Shown here: one piece after another, positions 14,867-15,873 of the stretch
How positions within the stretch are numbered: position 1 is the stretch's first letter
How the letters are laid out: every line of letters begins with the position of its first letter
Origin: Acidithiobacillus ferruginosus
Lineage (GTDB): Bacteria > Pseudomonadota > Gammaproteobacteria > Acidithiobacillales > Acidithiobacillaceae
Direction: 5' to 3'
Assembly: GCF_018854495.1 (NCBI RefSeq)
Contig: NZ_JABBDR010000176.1
Coordinates: 1-15,873 of the forward strand
Length of the DNA stretch: 15,873 nucleotides
The notes under the pieces: model-generated
Seen by the model: the letters and a program-made list of their open reading frames with translations, nothing else
What the model was told of the DNA's origin: nothing
Database searches by the model: none
Translations under genes and position numbers: made by a program

Positions 14867-14964
14867 GCCGCCCCCGCCGCCTTCCGGTTCCGTCCAACGC
14901 GCCGGGCGCTGGAGATGAGCTGGACGATGGGTGTCGGGCCGGTATACGGTTCAATGTAGAGCAT
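14863..14964 (-). pseudogene. 33-residue stub resembling the N-terminus of a phospholipase-D-like protein
   Basis: ATG at 14964-14962 follows AAGGAAG a few bases upstream. The peptide begins MLYIEPYTGPTPIVQLISSA, like the segment that opens many PLD-family proteins (a strand, EP, then a helix ending in SA(R/K)). After two arginines it departs into a basic tail and stops; no HxKxxxxD motif follows in any frame. Its TGA overlaps the SIMPL ATG as ATGA. It may be a decayed gene start now serving as a translational leader, or a small unrelated ORF. The similarity is judged from memory only. Confidence 0.35.
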
Positions 14965-15104
14965 GGCTTTCTTCCTTACTTGGACCATACCGGGTATCCG
15001 GGCTGGTATTTTCCGGGGCTTCCGGATTTTTATCCGGGAGAAGTAAATTCCGTGACTTAATTTTTAACACGATCGCCGGGCGGGCTCCAGATGGGCAGAT
15101 CCAT
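14965..15104. other. Intergenic region with clustered CCGG inverted repeats
   Basis: Between the pirin and the PLD-like stub, 14987-15037 holds ATACC-G-GGTAT (14987-14997), four TCCGG blocks (14997, 15012, 15021, 15033) and the perfect hairpin CCGGAT-TTTT-ATCCGG (15022-15037). On the minus strand no T-tract follows the hairpin, so it does not read as a normal terminator for pirin. It could be a leader structure or a binding site. No convincing promoter was found. Confidence 0.4.
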
Positions 15105-15873
15105 TTAGACGAACCGGCCTTCCTTCATATCTTCAAAAGCCTGATTTATTTCCTCCCGAGTATTCATGACAAATGGTCCATACTGGACAATGGGCTCATG
15201 CAACGGCCGGCCCGCAATCAGCAGTAAGCGTGCGCTCGTAAGAGCCTTGATATCCACACCATCGGTTTCTGGAGTATTCTCGAGTATGGCCATGCGCTGG
15301 ACAGACACCTGTGTGCCGACGATTTCCAGGGTTCCGCGATATGCATAAAGAAAGGCGTTGTAATCAGCAGGCAGTTGCTGCTTAAAATGTGTGCCTTCCG
15401 GCAATTGCAGGTCCAGGTAGAGCGGATGTGTGCTCTCCCGCGTTACCGCGCCAGTGACTCCATGACTCTCTCCGGCAATTACCGTGACGACGACCCCTTC
15501 CTGTGTCACAAAGCGCGGCAAATCTGCGGCAGAGAAATCGCGATACCACGGCGGTGCCATCTTGTCCTGGCTCGGCAGATTGAGCCAGAGCTGAAATCCC
15601 TCCATGACGCCTTTTTCCTGTTCCGGAATTTCCGAGTGAATCACGCCCCGCCCTGCGGTCATCCATTGCACGCCTCCGCTTTCGAGCAACCCTTCGTGTC
15701 CCGCACTGTCACGATGACGCATTTTGCCCGATATCATGTAGGTGATGGTCTCGAAGCCGCGGTGTGGATGATCGGGAAACCCGGCAATGTAGTCGCCTGG
15801 ATCGTCGCTACCGAAAGCGTCGAGCATCAGAAAGGGATCCAGCCGGTGCTGCAAGGATTGGTTTAAAACCCGG
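15105..15873 (-). CDS. Pirin-family bicupin protein, N-terminus outside window
   Basis: The frame is open to the right edge (it reads RVLNQSLQHRLDPF from 15872), so the few N-terminal residues are missing and the TTG at 15854 is not the start. The visible part is a pirin: FLMLDAFGSDDPGDYIAGFP, then the metal-binding cupin motif DHPHRGFETITYM, then MTAGRGVIHSEIPEQ, which supplies the third His and Glu ligand, then GFQLWLNLP and a second, degenerate cupin. Bacterial pirins bind Fe or other metals; some have quercetinase activity or modulate metabolic enzymes, so the role here is open. The stop is TAA at 15107-15105. About 140 bases separate it from the next minus-strand ORF. Confidence 0.92.
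   Translation of the reverse strand, partial: RVLNQSLQHRLDPFLMLDAFGSDDPGDYIAGFPDHPHRGFETITYMISGKMRHRDSAGHEGLLESGGVQWMTAGRGVIHSEIPEQEKGVMEGFQLWLNLPSQDKMAPPWYRDFSAADLPRFVTQEGVVVTVIAGESHGVTGAVTRESTHPLYLDLQLPEGTHFKQQLPADYNAFLYAYRGTLEIVGTQVSVQRMAILENTPETDGVDIKALTSARLLLIAGRPLHEPIVQYGPFVMNTREEINQAFEDMKEGRFV

Noticed and set aside
1..15873. CRISPR array, rRNA, insertion sequence or transposase
   Set aside because: No regularly spaced repeats, no rRNA-like sequence and no transposase or integrase motifs were seen on either strand.

Overview
The window looks like chromosomal DNA of a GC-rich proteobacterium. It carries coq7, which belongs to proteobacterial aerobic ubiquinone synthesis, next to an Rrf2 regulator, a thioredoxin-like [2Fe-2S] protein, a NodIJ/Drr-type ABC exporter, a SIMPL (DUF541) protein and a pirin. 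An Acidithiobacillus-like or other gammaproteobacterial-type host fits, but this is a guess from gene content and I could not test it.

Left flank (1-3850), housekeeping: the C-terminus of an Rrf2-family regulator (+) ends tail-to-tail with coq7 (-). A divergent, tightly overlapping (+) operon follows: [2Fe-2S] ferredoxin-like protein, alpha/beta hydrolase, ABC ATPase, ABC-2 permease. The flank ends with a tRNA(CAT), probably elongator Met, which has a near-consensus promoter and an intrinsic terminator.

Accessory block (about 3851-14173): directly after the tRNA comes an AT-rich non-coding segment with a TTGACA-N17-TACGAT promoter. It is followed by one long (+) operon in which nearly every gene overlaps or touches the next: half-length HsdS-like protein, hsdM, RhuM-family gene, full hsdS, HAD phosphatase, truncated duplicate of the hsdR 5' end, class II fic, full hsdR, and a YgjP/SprT-like metallopeptidase. 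This is a type I restriction-modification locus whose M, S and R genes are separated by cargo genes: RhuM between M and S, and HAD plus Fic between S and R. The hsdR start is present twice, flanking fic. The copies differ almost only at third codon positions, which suggests fic arrived by recombination with a diverged homologous locus. The S gene is a mosaic whose first target-recognition half is visibly AT-richer. No integrase and no second tRNA end are visible, so island mobility is not shown.

Right flank (14189-15873), minus strand: a SIMPL-domain secreted protein, preceded by a 33-residue stub resembling the start of a phospholipase-D-like protein, and a pirin whose N-terminus runs off the window.

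The most interesting part is the composite operon: restriction-modification with two specificity subunits plus RhuM, HAD and Fic, apparently expressed from one promoter and translationally coupled.
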